Assembly: GCF_016598615.1 (NCBI RefSeq)
Contig: NZ_CP066831.1
Location: forward strand, 4,154,001-4,218,000
Direction of reading: 5' to 3'
DNA length: 64,000 bases
Origin: Streptomyces liliifuscus
GTDB lineage: Bacteria > Actinomycetota > Actinomycetes > Streptomycetales > Streptomycetaceae
In this document: one piece after another, positions 45,376 through 53,443 of the stretch
Layout: the number at the start of each line of letters is the position of its first letter
How positions within the stretch are numbered: the first letter of the stretch is position 1
Notes under the pieces: generated by a model
Database searches by the model: none
What the model was told of the DNA's origin: nothing
The model's input: only the letters and a program-made list of their open reading frames with translations
Translations under genes and position numbers: made by a program

Positions 45376-45804
45376 GTGACCAATATCGCGATGGACGAAG
45401 ACGAGCTCCTGCACCGCTACGGACTGCACCCCGTCGGCGCGAATCTCGACGAGGTACGAGGTCTGCTCGCCGCGCGGACTCAACTGGAGAGGCGCGCGCA
45501 GGGAGACGGTGACACGGAGCTCATGAAGCTGTGCTGCGTGCAGCTGTTCAACGCCGGGAATCTCGAGGACGTGCTCCTCATCTGGCAGGCCAAGTCCGCG
45601 GGCATGGACGCCGACTGCTCGATCGACATCCAACTGCTGTGCGGAAGCGGACTGGCCGCGACCAAGGCGTACCTGTCGAGACAGCAACTGCCCGAAGCCG
45701 AGAGGGCACTGCAACGACTGATCAGCTGCGAAGCGGCCGGCGACTTCGAGGAATTCTCCGTCGAAGGCCATTCGGCCTGGTACGCCGCCTACTACGCGGT
45801 GTGA
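45376..45804 (+). CDS. Small conserved hypothetical protein (142 aa)
   Basis: A soluble protein from a GTG start (MTNIAMDEDELLHRYGLHP). Its helical pattern (ELMKLCCVQLFNAGNLEDVLLIWQAKSAG, EAERALQRLISCEAAGDFEEF) suggests a small all-alpha or ankyrin/TPR-like fold. Similar short proteins are found in many streptomycetes without known role. It converges with the DUF1905 gene 26 bp away. Confidence 0.6.
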   Translation: MTNIAMDEDELLHRYGLHPVGANLDEVRGLLAARTQLERRAQGDGDTELMKLCCVQLFNAGNLEDVLLIWQAKSAGMDADCSIDIQLLCGSGLAATKAYLSRQQLPEAERALQRLISCEAAGDFEEFSVEGHSAWYAAYYAV

Positions 45805-45830
45805 TGACGAAGTCGAGGTCGGCGAACGAG

Positions 45831-46118
45831 CTACAGCAGGACAGAGATCTCCACGGCAACATCGTCCCCGGCCGAGATGCCCTGCCGCTTGCGTACAGCG
45901 GCCTTGAGCGGCAGCAGATAGCGGCCGTCCTTGGGGAAGAGCGAAGTACCGAAGACGACTTCACCGATCCGCGCCTCAACCGGGATCACACCCCAGCCGT
46001 ACGAAGCCATCGCGGCCACCTCTCGGATGTCGGCGGACTCCTCGTCCGACACAGGGACGAAGTAGTACGGCGACGGCCCGCGCCATTCCATCACCCGTCC
46101 CGCGAAGACGAACTCCAC
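45831..46118 (-). CDS. DUF1905 domain protein
   Basis: A 95-residue protein with the DUF1905 core: FAGRVMEWRGPSPYYFVPVS, WGVIPVEARIGEVVFGTSLFP and YLLPLKAAVRKRQGISAGDDVAVEI. It is a small beta-barrel domain of unknown function, often stand-alone in actinobacteria. The GTG at 46118 is chosen because homology begins there and a GGGGA site lies upstream. The longer open frame is spurious. It is the last intact chromosomal gene before the integrated element and is divergent from the cut DUF4291 gene. Confidence 0.75.
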   Translation of the reverse strand: MEFVFAGRVMEWRGPSPYYFVPVSDEESADIREVAAMASYGWGVIPVEARIGEVVFGTSLFPKDGRYLLPLKAAVRKRQGISAGDDVAVEISVLL

Positions 46119-46250
46119 CTTGCCGGTCCCCTTTCGCAAGTACGACCAAGTCGCGCTCGGCGTACATACCGTGCCACCACTCCTCCTTGAGAGCGACCGG
46201 CAGCCGAAATCCAGTGGCCGACCGCACCGGTCGACCCCACGCTGGAGGCC

Positions 46251-46412
46251 ATGGAAGAACCCCACCGCAGAATCCGAGCGGCCCACACCACATCCACGAT
46301 CACCGTCTACCAGGCATACCGCCCACAAATCGGCCAACCTGCCGCCCGGGAGGGGCGTTTCCCGCCGGCGTGGAAACGGGATCGGATGACGTGGGTCAAG
46401 GAGCGTTCGTAG
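46251..46412 (+). pseudogene. DUF4291 gene, 5' fragment cut by the integrated element
   Basis: The 53-codon remnant reads MEEPHRRIRAAHTTSTITVY, continues through a region ending RMTWVKERS, and stops at 46412. It aligns with the first 48 residues of the intact DUF4291 protein encoded at 61131-61724 (shared TSTITVYQAY and RMTW(V/I)K). After K48 the family continues PSF(M/L)WMMYRSGWG, but here the frame enters foreign sequence and stops. The junction at about 46398-46401 is the predicted left attachment site of the serine integrase encoded 9 bp downstream. The 3' remainder was not found in the window. Confidence 0.8.
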
Positions 46413-46421
46413 CCTATTTCT

Positions 46422-47942
46422 ATGGCCGAAGACGACAGGAACCAGCAGGCAGACGCCCGGTTACGGCGAGCCCTCCGGGCCAGGCAGGCAGCCGGTCCGC
46501 AGCGGGCCAGGAAGCACCGTTCCGACTGGAAGGGCGAGTCCGCAGCGATCTACTGCCGGATCTCGCACGTGAACGATGACGATCAGACGGGCGTTGAGCG
46601 CCAGGAGCGCATCTGCCGAGAGGTCGCCGAACGTCTTGGACTCGCCGTCACCGAAGATCAAGTCTTTGTGGACAACAACCGGTCCGCATGGCAGCGGAAG
46701 CGCAAACGTCCGGGGTGGGACGCGCTTCTGGCCGAGGCCAGCAAGGGCCGTGTCCGCCACGTCCTCACGTACCACCCAGACCGGTTGATGCGTCAGCCGC
46801 GCGATCTCGAAGAGCTGTTGCAGATCGCTGACGATCACGACATCACGTTGCACGGGCAGGCGAACCGGCGCGATCTCGCGGACCCCGATGACCGGTTCTT
46901 CCTGCGCATCGAGGTGGCCCACGCATGCCGCTCCAGTGACGACACATCGCGCCGACTGATCGATTCCATGATCGACCGTGCCCAGGACGGGAGGCCGCAC
47001 ACCGGCAAGCGTCGCTACGGCTACGACAAGACCGGCACAGCGATCGTTCCCGAAGAGGCCGCCATCGTGCGGGAGATCTTCACTCGCTATCTCGACGGCG
47101 TGAGCCCGGTCCAACTGGCCAAGGAGTTGTACGGCCGCGGTGAGAAGACCGCCGAAGGGCGAACCTGGAGTGCCCCGCGAGTCCGGGATGTTCTCGACAG
47201 CCGCCACGTGGCAGGGATTCGTGTCTTCCGGGGCGAGGAGATCGGCGATGGCGAGTGGCCCGCGATCATCGATCGTGGGATGTGGCGGGAAGTCCGGGAG
47301 CGCCGCGCCTATCGCGCCGCGAAGTTGGGGGACGGCAAGCGGCCGAGCAGGTTCTACCTGTTGCGCGGGGTGGTCACCTGCACGGGATGCAGCAGGATCA
47401 TGGGCGGATCTGGGGGAAGCGGAGCCAAGTACGTCTGCAACCGCCACACCCATCGCCTCGATGTCCCACGCTGCAACAGGGTGGTGTCCGCTCCCATCGT
47501 GGAGGAGTTCGTGACCGAGGCCGCGATCAACCTCCTTGAACGTCTCGACCTCACAGAGGCGCCGACGCCTTCCGAGTTGTCGGAAGAGGATCAAGCAGCC
47601 GTTGAGGCCGATTGCCAGGAACTCGACGATCTCAAAGACATGTGGGACAGCCAGGAGTTGAAGACACGGGAGTACCGCGAGATGCGCAGGACGGTTGAAG
47701 CGCGCATCGCCGAAGTGGAGCGCAAGATGATCGTCCGCCCCGCCGCAGACGTCTTGGACGGTCTGGTGGGCCCACACGCGCGAGCGAGCTGGGAGGAATT
47801 GAAGACAGCGGAGGACTACCCGCGCATGAACGCTGTCATCCGCTTCCTGTTCGCCGCTGTCAAGATCAAAGAAGCAAAGAGGAAGGGCCGTCAGTTCGAC
47901 TACGGCAGGATCGACATCGAGCAGAATCCCATCTGGACCTGA
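46422..47942 (+). CDS. Large serine recombinase (integrase)
   Basis: A 506-residue serine integrase. The resolvase catalytic domain (about 40-190) has the nucleophile Ser48 in IYCRISH and conserved arginines in the HPDRLMRQPRDLEEL region. The recombinase domain spans about 195-300 (GKRRYGYDKTG). A zinc ribbon spans about 325-365 (CTGCSRIM, YVCNRH, RCNR), then a coiled-coil region. It would insert the element at attB by cutting both strands with a 2-bp stagger. It starts 9 bp after the stop of the disrupted DUF4291 frame and lacks a close ribosome binding site (AAGGAG is 18 bp away). No recombination directionality factor was recognised. Confidence 0.93.
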   Translation: MAEDDRNQQADARLRRALRARQAAGPQRARKHRSDWKGESAAIYCRISHVNDDDQTGVERQERICREVAERLGLAVTEDQVFVDNNRSAWQRKRKRPGWDALLAEASKGRVRHVLTYHPDRLMRQPRDLEELLQIADDHDITLHGQANRRDLADPDDRFFLRIEVAHACRSSDDTSRRLIDSMIDRAQDGRPHTGKRRYGYDKTGTAIVPEEAAIVREIFTRYLDGVSPVQLAKELYGRGEKTAEGRTWSAPRVRDVLDSRHVAGIRVFRGEEIGDGEWPAIIDRGMWREVRERRAYRAAKLGDGKRPSRFYLLRGVVTCTGCSRIMGGSGGSGAKYVCNRHTHRLDVPRCNRVVSAPIVEEFVTEAAINLLERLDLTEAPTPSELSEEDQAAVEADCQELDDLKDMWDSQELKTREYREMRRTVEARIAEVERKMIVRPAADVLDGLVGPHARASWEELKTAEDYPRMNAVIRFLFAAVKIKEAKRKGRQFDYGRIDIEQNPIWT

Positions 47943-47954
47943 CCGAAGGCCTGG

Positions 47955-48395
47955 TCAACTCACGGCGAGCAGAAGGACCCACAAGACACCGGCGAGAGCC
48001 GGAATGGTGTAAGCGATGAACACAGCCGCCTTTGGGCCACGTATGTGCACCGCAGCTTGAGTCTCTGCGAAGTCGGGCACTTTGGCCACGAGCCGCCTGC
48101 GGAGACCGTCGGTATACCTGATCTGTCTGTGGCCTACATAGAGCCATATAACAGCAAGCGCAACTCCGAAAATCGCGATCACATGCGCGGTGAGATTGGC
48201 GCTTTCTGCCTGACGGCCTACTGCACCGCCCGCAGACAAGATCGCAGTGTAGGCGACAAGCTGAAGCGACTGAGCAACGAGAAACAGATTAGCTCGCTGC
48301 ATAATCATGGTGTCTTCGTGGAGGAAGTACTCCCAGAGTCGCAAGAGAGCATCCGTCTCTTGGCGCGTCCTCGGATCGCCTAACGGTTGAGTCAT
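47955..48395 (-). CDS. Three-TM membrane protein of the element
   Basis: A 146-residue protein. A cytoplasmic N-terminal helix (RQETDALLRLWEYFLHEDTMIMQRANLF) leads into membrane segments at about 35-55, 70-90 and 120-145. The topology is like small bacterial membrane effectors that accompany sensing systems, but no family can be named with confidence. The ATG at 48395 has GGAG close upstream. An upstream GTG/ATG would add 11 residues. It lies between the convergent integrase (12 bp apart) and the rep gene. Confidence 0.6.
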   Translation of the reverse strand: MTQPLGDPRTRQETDALLRLWEYFLHEDTMIMQRANLFLVAQSLQLVAYTAILSAGGAVGRQAESANLTAHVIAIFGVALAVIWLYVGHRQIRYTDGLRRRLVAKVPDFAETQAAVHIRGPKAAVFIAYTIPALAGVLWVLLLAVS

Positions 48396-48603
48396 GACTC
48401 CGTGTTGCCCGGCCGCTAGCCTCCCCACGCCCCCTGAGAGAAGGTCAGCGAAACGGGTTCATTCGATCTTTCCACCAGGTTGGCGCTCCAGAAGTCGAGC
48501 CAGACGCCGGGCCGATTCGGGGCCGATCTTGGTGGAGAATGTTCGACAGACTCTGTCCAGGTGGCGCTCTCTCTCCGCCTCGCGATCAGGTGCGGTCAAC
48601 TGC

Positions 48604-50109
48604 TCACCCCCGCCCCGTGCGTCGCTCAGCATTCACCGCTAAGTTCATCGCGAGATCGTCCGCAATTCCTGCTGCGATCAATGCCGCGCCGAGAGAATGA
48701 CCTGAGCCGACGTAGCGCCATTGCCGTTCAGTGACAGCCTCGGCGATCTCGGCGTGGCTCACGTGATGAGCCCGCTCAGCTCTTAGCGCTGCGTACGTGG
48801 TCGAGTAGGCTCGGGACTTGGCGAGGATGTGGCCTCGGTAGCCGAGGGTGTGGGCCCAGCTCCGCAGGTGCAGGGGCGCGAACTCAGGTAAGCCGCCGAG
48901 GCGCCAGCACGTGGACATGAGCGCCCGAACATGGCCGGACACACGAGCCGCCTCAACGTCACCCCAGGTCGTGAGCCGGTAGTCCGTGCCGGCGCCTGTC
49001 TCACTCGCTCCCTTGGTGACGTACTTGGCGACATACGCGGCCACCGCATCGTCATCCGGTCCATCGCCGTCGGCGTGTAGGGGGCGAGCGTCGACCTGGA
49101 CGCCCCAGCGGAGGGCAAGTTCACCGACAGCGGGACTGTAGGGACTGCGGACCACGACCTGACTCGCGGAGGCGCGCACCGCAGCGGTCAGGCGGTCGAC
49201 GGTGCCCCAGTCCGGGGGTTCATCCGTCGGTCCGGCCGGGCCGTCGAGGCGGACGATGGCGTGGATGTGGACGGCCGCCCGCTTCTGGTACTCAGCGACA
49301 CGGGCGAAGGACAGCCGCGCGTGATCGGGGAGGCGGGACTGTACGACGCCTGCGGCCGAGGCGAGTTGGCGACGGACACCGATGACGAAGCGGTCCCACA
49401 GCTTGCCCGCGTGTGCGTGCCAGAGGGCATGGGCCGGGTAGTCGTAGCAATCGGCGCACAGGGGTTGGCCGACGAGGGAGTCAGGCGTGTCGTGGATGGC
49501 ACCGCAGCCGAGAGGGCGACCGTGCTCGCACTCACTCCTGTCACGCCGGGGGCGGCAGCGGTCCTCCCCGGCACGGTGGACCGCGCCGAAGGACGGAGCG
49601 GTCAAGGTGATGAAGAGCCGAGGACGTTGGCGAACGGTGCTGGGGACGTTCTTGCCGCCGCTCAGGCCCGCGCGGACGAGGTGGAAGGTGTCGCCCGCGT
49701 GGAGGCGGGAGCAGGGCGCGCAAACAGTCGCGCGTCTGTTGCGGCAGCGGACGAGAAGGCGTTCGCCGGGTTGGTCACGGGTGTCGTAGTGGCGGAGGAT
49801 CTCGCCGGTTGTCGCGTCCAGGGTGGTGGTCGAGCCGAACAGGTGGACGGGATGGGAGCAGCCGCCAGTGGCGGTGATCTGGTCCAGCCAGCGGGTGAAC
49901 TGGGGGTCTTGGGCGATGCGGATTGCGTCGCGGTCTGCTTCGGGGAGCTGGCGCAGGCGCGCCGCGCGGTCGAGGGCGGCGCGCCTGTCAGCCGGAGTGG
50001 ATTCCGGGGGAATGGTGGTGACCTTCCAGGGTGGGCCGCCGCAGCGGCTCGGGTGATGGTGGGTGGCGCGCTGTTGGCCATGTGGATCACTCCTTGCTGG
50101 ATCGGGCAT
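48604..50109 (-). CDS. RepSA-like replication initiator
   Basis: About 500 residues. N-terminal LDRAARLRQLPEADRDAIRIA and CSHPVHLFGSTT are typical of Streptomyces RepSA proteins. Cysteines in RNRRATVCAPCSRLHAGD may bind zinc. The HUH relaxase motif is VHIHAIVRLDG, and the nicking tyrosine region is VAAYVAKYVTKG. It should nick the origin and start rolling-circle replication of the excised circle. The exact start is unclear. ATG 50109 is in frame but has no ribosome binding site, while a perfect AAGGAG site serves an ATG at 50081 in another frame. Confidence 0.85.
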   Translation of the reverse strand: MPDPARSDPHGQQRATHHHPSRCGGPPWKVTTIPPESTPADRRAALDRAARLRQLPEADRDAIRIAQDPQFTRWLDQITATGGCSHPVHLFGSTTTLDATTGEILRHYDTRDQPGERLLVRCRNRRATVCAPCSRLHAGDTFHLVRAGLSGGKNVPSTVRQRPRLFITLTAPSFGAVHRAGEDRCRPRRDRSECEHGRPLGCGAIHDTPDSLVGQPLCADCYDYPAHALWHAHAGKLWDRFVIGVRRQLASAAGVVQSRLPDHARLSFARVAEYQKRAAVHIHAIVRLDGPAGPTDEPPDWGTVDRLTAAVRASASQVVVRSPYSPAVGELALRWGVQVDARPLHADGDGPDDDAVAAYVAKYVTKGASETGAGTDYRLTTWGDVEAARVSGHVRALMSTCWRLGGLPEFAPLHLRSWAHTLGYRGHILAKSRAYSTTYAALRAERAHHVSHAEIAEAVTERQWRYVGSGHSLGAALIAAGIADDLAMNLAVNAERRTGRG

Positions 50110-50118
50110 GTTGTGGGT

Positions 50119-50232
50119 TCAGCGGATGGTTCCGGCGCCCCGGCATACTCGGCAGCGGCGAAGCCGTCCGGTCCAGGTCCTGCGGGCTCCGTCGCCCTTG
50201 CAGACGGGGCATCTCACGCGCGGCATGGGCAT
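50119..50232 (-). CDS. 37-residue zinc-knuckle protein with two CxxCxGxG motifs
   Basis: Translation gives a tiny basic protein with CPVCKGDG near the start and CRVCRGAG near the end. This is the DnaJ-type zinc-finger repeat. The start at ATG 50232 (MPMPRVR) has an AAAGGA ribosome binding site 9 bp upstream. It fits tightly between the Spd-like gene (18 bp) and rep (9 bp) in the transfer/replication operon, which makes it credible despite its size. A role in binding DNA or regulating rep is an inference. Confidence 0.65.
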   Translation of the reverse strand: MPMPRVRCPVCKGDGARRTWTGRLRRCRVCRGAGTIR

Positions 50233-50250
50233 GGCGTACGTCCTTTCTGC

Positions 50251-50448
50251 TCAGGTGTGGGAGAAACCGCTGATGACCCAGGTGACGAGCCCGTGGACGG
50301 TGAAGATCACGGGGGTCTGGCCGAGGTAGACGCCGAAGAGGCCGACGCAGACCGCTTCCCAGGCGCGCACGTCGCGGGAGCGGACGAGGAGGACGGTGAT
50401 GATCCCGAAGATCACCGCGAACGTGAATGCCGTGCCTTCGCTGATCAC
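50251..50448 (-). CDS. Small Spd-like membrane protein of transfer operon
   Basis: A 65-residue protein with two membrane segments (TAFTFAVIFGIITVLLV and AVCVGLFGVYLGQTPVIFTV). The GTG start overlaps the traB stop (GTGA at 50445-50448). Small hydrophobic proteins coded next to traB in pSAM2-like elements and Streptomyces plasmids act in intramycelial spread (Spd proteins). The assignment rests on size, topology and position. Confidence 0.7.
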   Translation of the reverse strand: MISEGTAFTFAVIFGIITVLLVRSRDVRAWEAVCVGLFGVYLGQTPVIFTVHGLVTWVISGFSHT

Positions 50449-51752
50449 TTGTCGTCTCCTTCCAGGGCCACGAGAGCGCGGCGGATGGCGGGCAGTTCCG
50501 GGGTGATGCCGGAGTTCCGTTGGGCGATCGCTATGGCCTCTTCGGTCGGTGTCAGGTGCGAGCGGGCCCGGCTCCAGCCGCCGTCCGGTCCGGTGCACAC
50601 GGCCACACCCCGTTCCGTCGCAGTGATCGACTGAGCGACGGTCACCGCGTCCTTGTTGAGGTCGCCCAAGGTCATCTCGGCCGTACCGGGGTCGTTGACG
50701 CGATGGCAGATACGGCCACCGAGCTGGGCCCTCAACGCGGTGACACCGGGGCCGAGGTCGGATCCGACGCGTTGGCCGGCGACGACCAGGTGCAGGCCGA
50801 GCGCGGCCCCGAGTTGGGCCAGGCGCAGAAGGAGAACGGAACACTGCTCGGCTTCCGCCTTGCTCTCGCGGGTGCCGTCGGACAGATAGAGCTCCGCGAT
50901 CTCGTCGACGATCACGACGACGGGGACCGGTCGCAGCGTGTCGGGGAGCTCCCAGATGGATCGGACGCCCGCCGACCGGCACGCGCTCATGCGGTCCTGC
51001 ATGTCGACGACGAGCGCGGCGAGGACCGCGACCGCTTCGCGTCGACACGTCGCCAGCGCGCTCAATCGCCCGGCGAACAGGCCGAGTTCCATGCCGCCCT
51101 TGCAGTCGATGCCGATCAGGGCGACGGGTTGTGGGGCGAGTTGGGTGATGAGCCGGGCCAGCAGGGTGGACTTGCCGGACCGAGTGGCGCCCGCGATGAG
51201 CCAGTGCGGGACGAGCCTCAGATCCATGACCCAGGCGCCGCCGCTCTCCAGCGCCCCGATGAGCGCGGACAGCAGCGCGGTGGGAGCCGTGGCCAGGCCC
51301 GGCCGTTCCAGCGGGTCACTGGCCGTCGCGGTCAGGAGCACGAGCCCGCGTTCCGGCGACGTGACCCGTACCGCGTGCACCTTCCACGCGTGCACGAACG
51401 CCTCAGCCGCCTTGAGATACGTCGCCGGAGTCTGGCCCGCATGCAGCCGCACGACCACGGTCAGCCCCAGGGGGGTAGCGCGCGGGAAGGAGATCCGCGG
51501 AGCCACCGGCCGCAGCGGATCACCCTTGACCACCAGATCCCCGAGCAGCCCGCGGTGCGGACGGCGGGAGACGGAGAGGTCGTTGAGCATGGCGACCTTG
51601 CGCCAGGTGAACAGCACCCGGCACGCGGTGAGCGGGTAGCCGGTGAGGTACCAGTGCCAGGCCGGACGGTGCCGCCGCAGCAGATCACCGACGACGAGCA
51701 CCCACGCCAGCAGAGCAAGCCCGAAGGCGAGCGCGATCGCACCGTTCATCAC
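50445..51752 (-). CDS. TraB-type FtsK/SpoIIIE DNA translocase
   Basis: A 435-residue protein. An N-terminal membrane segment (residues 4-21) and a linker lead to the FtsK/HerA ATPase: Walker A is AGATRSGKST with Lys194, and Walker B is PVVVIVDEIAEL near 275-285. It has C-terminal HTH-like residues (TPELPAIRRALVALE). In Streptomyces, TraB moves double-stranded DNA between hyphae as a hexamer that recognises clt repeats. The GTG at 51752 overlaps the preceding gene (GTGA). Confidence 0.9.
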   Translation of the reverse strand: MMNGAIALAFGLALLAWVLVVGDLLRRHRPAWHWYLTGYPLTACRVLFTWRKVAMLNDLSVSRRPHRGLLGDLVVKGDPLRPVAPRISFPRATPLGLTVVVRLHAGQTPATYLKAAEAFVHAWKVHAVRVTSPERGLVLLTATASDPLERPGLATAPTALLSALIGALESGGAWVMDLRLVPHWLIAGATRSGKSTLLARLITQLAPQPVALIGIDCKGGMELGLFAGRLSALATCRREAVAVLAALVVDMQDRMSACRSAGVRSIWELPDTLRPVPVVVIVDEIAELYLSDGTRESKAEAEQCSVLLLRLAQLGAALGLHLVVAGQRVGSDLGPGVTALRAQLGGRICHRVNDPGTAEMTLGDLNKDAVTVAQSITATERGVAVCTGPDGGWSRARSHLTPTEEAIAIAQRNSGITPELPAIRRALVALEGDDK

Positions 51753-52090
51753 GCACCACCGGCCTTTAAGGCCGTGCCGTGCACGGGCGTGATGGCATCA
51801 GCGCGGAAGCTGATTCCGTGCCGGTCGCCCATCGCCCAGGCGAACGCCATCAATCCGGTGACCTTGAGGATCTGTCCTTCCTCGATGCCTTTCGGTTCAC
51901 CGCTCACGGCGATCTCGATCACGGAGATCCGCCGCCGGTCCTGCCGCACCGTCACGGCCACCGTGTAGATGGTGTTGCCGTCGCGGTCCTTCTTCACCTC
52001 CTGTGTCTCGGAGTTGCTGATCTTTGCTTCGGGCGCGATGGCGCACCGCAGTACGCCGAGCCGCGCCGTGTCCACGGGAATGGACTGCAT
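51749..52090 (-). CDS. Conserved AICE transfer-operon protein (113 aa)
   Basis: The first gene of the minus-strand transfer/replication operon. The protein MQSIPVDTARLGVLRCAIAP... has a beta-rich pattern (TIYTVAVTVRQ, ISVIEIAVSG, QILKVTGLMAFAWAMG) reminiscent of OB-fold single-strand-binding domains. Homologues sit before traB in many Streptomyces elements. ATG 52090 is chosen for the GGGAGG site 9 bp upstream. The frame extends 12 codons further without one. OB-fold is an inference. Confidence 0.65.
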   Translation of the reverse strand: MQSIPVDTARLGVLRCAIAPEAKISNSETQEVKKDRDGNTIYTVAVTVRQDRRRISVIEIAVSGEPKGIEEGQILKVTGLMAFAWAMGDRHGISFRADAITPVHGTALKAGGA

Positions 52091-52150
52091 TACGTGGCCT
52101 CCCTGGCCAGTCGGGACGCCTGACATATTCAGACGTCACTTGTCCTTACG

Positions 52151-52193
52151 AGTTATAACTATGGAGCTCTGTACGACGAGAGGGCAAGTACTT
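52151..52193. promoter_or_regulatory. Candidate operators between tra operon and GntR gene
   Basis: The 163-bp divergent gap holds two short perfect palindromes: AGTTATAACT at 52151-52160 and AAGTACTT at 52186-52193. The first is also the best -10-like sequence in the gap. GntR-type repressors of the KorSA kind bind such AT-rich dyads to silence transfer genes and themselves. Confidence 0.45.
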
Positions 52194-52253
52194 ATGCTGA
52201 CGAGTGATGTCGCGCGTGCGACGTGCCTATGACTTCAACCCGAAGGTGCCGCG

Positions 52254-53033
52254 ATGACGGAGATCCAACGCCCCGGAGCGCTCTACCAGCAGGTTGCCGC
52301 CGCGATCCGGGAAGCGATCCTCTCTGGCGAGTTCGAGCCGGGCGCCCCGCTGCCCTCCGAGGCGCAGCTCATCGAGCGCTACAAGGTGTCCCGCCCAACC
52401 GTCCGCAACGCTGTCGCCGCCCTGCGCGCGGAAGGGCTGATCGAGGTGCGGCACGGCAAGGGGAGCTTCGTACGCTCCGACGGCCAGCCCGCCGTCACCA
52501 TCGAGCGCCGCATCAGCCACACCCGCGACGGCCAGTTCGCCCTGCCCGACGGTTCGGTCTGGGAGGAGGCCGAAGAGCCCACCCCGTACCGCGCCCGCTC
52601 CACGAAGGCCAACGGTCCCTTGCTCGGACTCGGCGTAGAGGAAGAGCTTTTCGTCTGTGATCGTCTGCTCACCGACCCCGCCAGCGGTACCCGCGCCATG
52701 CTCCGCACGGTGACGCCGCTCGCGGTTGCCGCAGACGTCCCGCTCCTCGGTGAATCGCCGGGCCCGCCTCCCGCCGCCGCGTACGCGATCCTGACGCAGG
52801 CCGGGCACAAGCTGTGGTGGTCCGAGACGGTCCGCGCCCGCATGCCGCTGCCCGACGAGCGCACCACGCTCCAGCTCCCGGACGCGACACCGATCCTGCA
52901 CCTGGCCCGCGTCACGCACGGCACCGACGACCGCCCCCTGATGCTGGAAGAGTTCCGCGTCGGTGCGGACCGTGCCGAACTCGCCTACCGGATCACCGCC
53001 GACAAGCAGCCCGCGCGGCGCGCCCGCGCCTGA
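52254..53033 (+). CDS. GntR/UTRA transcriptional repressor (KorSA-like)
   Basis: A 259-residue regulator. The GntR winged helix is at about 7-75 (LYQQVAAAIREAILSGEFEPG, LPSEAQLIERYKVSRPTVRNAVAALRAEGLIEVRHGKGSFV). The UTRA ligand-binding domain spans about 95-245. It is encoded divergently from the transfer operon, as korSA is in pSAM2-type elements, and would keep transfer and replication genes off while the element is integrated. It starts at ATG 52254 after a weak AAGG site. Confidence 0.85.
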   Translation: MTEIQRPGALYQQVAAAIREAILSGEFEPGAPLPSEAQLIERYKVSRPTVRNAVAALRAEGLIEVRHGKGSFVRSDGQPAVTIERRISHTRDGQFALPDGSVWEEAEEPTPYRARSTKANGPLLGLGVEEELFVCDRLLTDPASGTRAMLRTVTPLAVAADVPLLGESPGPPPAAAYAILTQAGHKLWWSETVRARMPLPDERTTLQLPDATPILHLARVTHGTDDRPLMLEEFRVGADRAELAYRITADKQPARRARA

Positions 53034-53244
53034 GGGCCGATGGCAATCGGTCGAAACCCGCTTCACTTCCTCAAGGGCGCGCCTGCGGCGCGCCGGGCAG
53101 CCCGGCCGCCCCGGCCGGGCGTGCGGCGTGGCCGCCGGTCCCGTCCGGTCGCCCGACTGCCCACACCCCAGCACACCCAAGGCCAAGAAGCATCGACCCG
53201 TCGAGCCGGGCTGGGGCCCGTGTGGCTGGGGGTCGACGGCCTCC

Positions 53245-53394
53245 GAGACTTTAGGCAGCTCCCATGGGGCGAGCCTCGAAGACCAGGGGGCCAATCGGGC
53301 ACACCAGCGGGCAGGTCCAGTACCTGCCCGATTCGCCGGGCGAGCGTAAGGCCCCCTGGTCACTCGCCCCATGGCAGCTACCGCCCAAAGTCTC
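53245..53394. repeat. 150-bp complex inverted repeat, possible origin or clt site
   Basis: The left/right arm pairs are exact: 53245-53252 with 53387-53394 (8 bp), 53262-53273 with 53363-53374 (12 bp), and 53281-53292 with 53350-53361 (12 bp). In the loop two alternative hairpins compete for the same right arm: 53293-53301 with 53325-53333, and 53309-53316 with 53322-53329. No supported gene covers it. Within a rolling-circle AICE this resembles a single-strand origin or a structured control site more than a terminator. Confidence 0.75.
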
Positions 53395-53443
53395 TGCGGC
53401 CGGCGACGTGCCCACCCGCGCCACTCACCAGGCAAGACACCCC

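Noticed and set aside
46251..46412. tRNA gene as the integration target
   Set aside because: No tRNA-like cloverleaf or CCA-type 3' end was seen at the left junction. The sequence is protein-coding and homologous to DUF4291.
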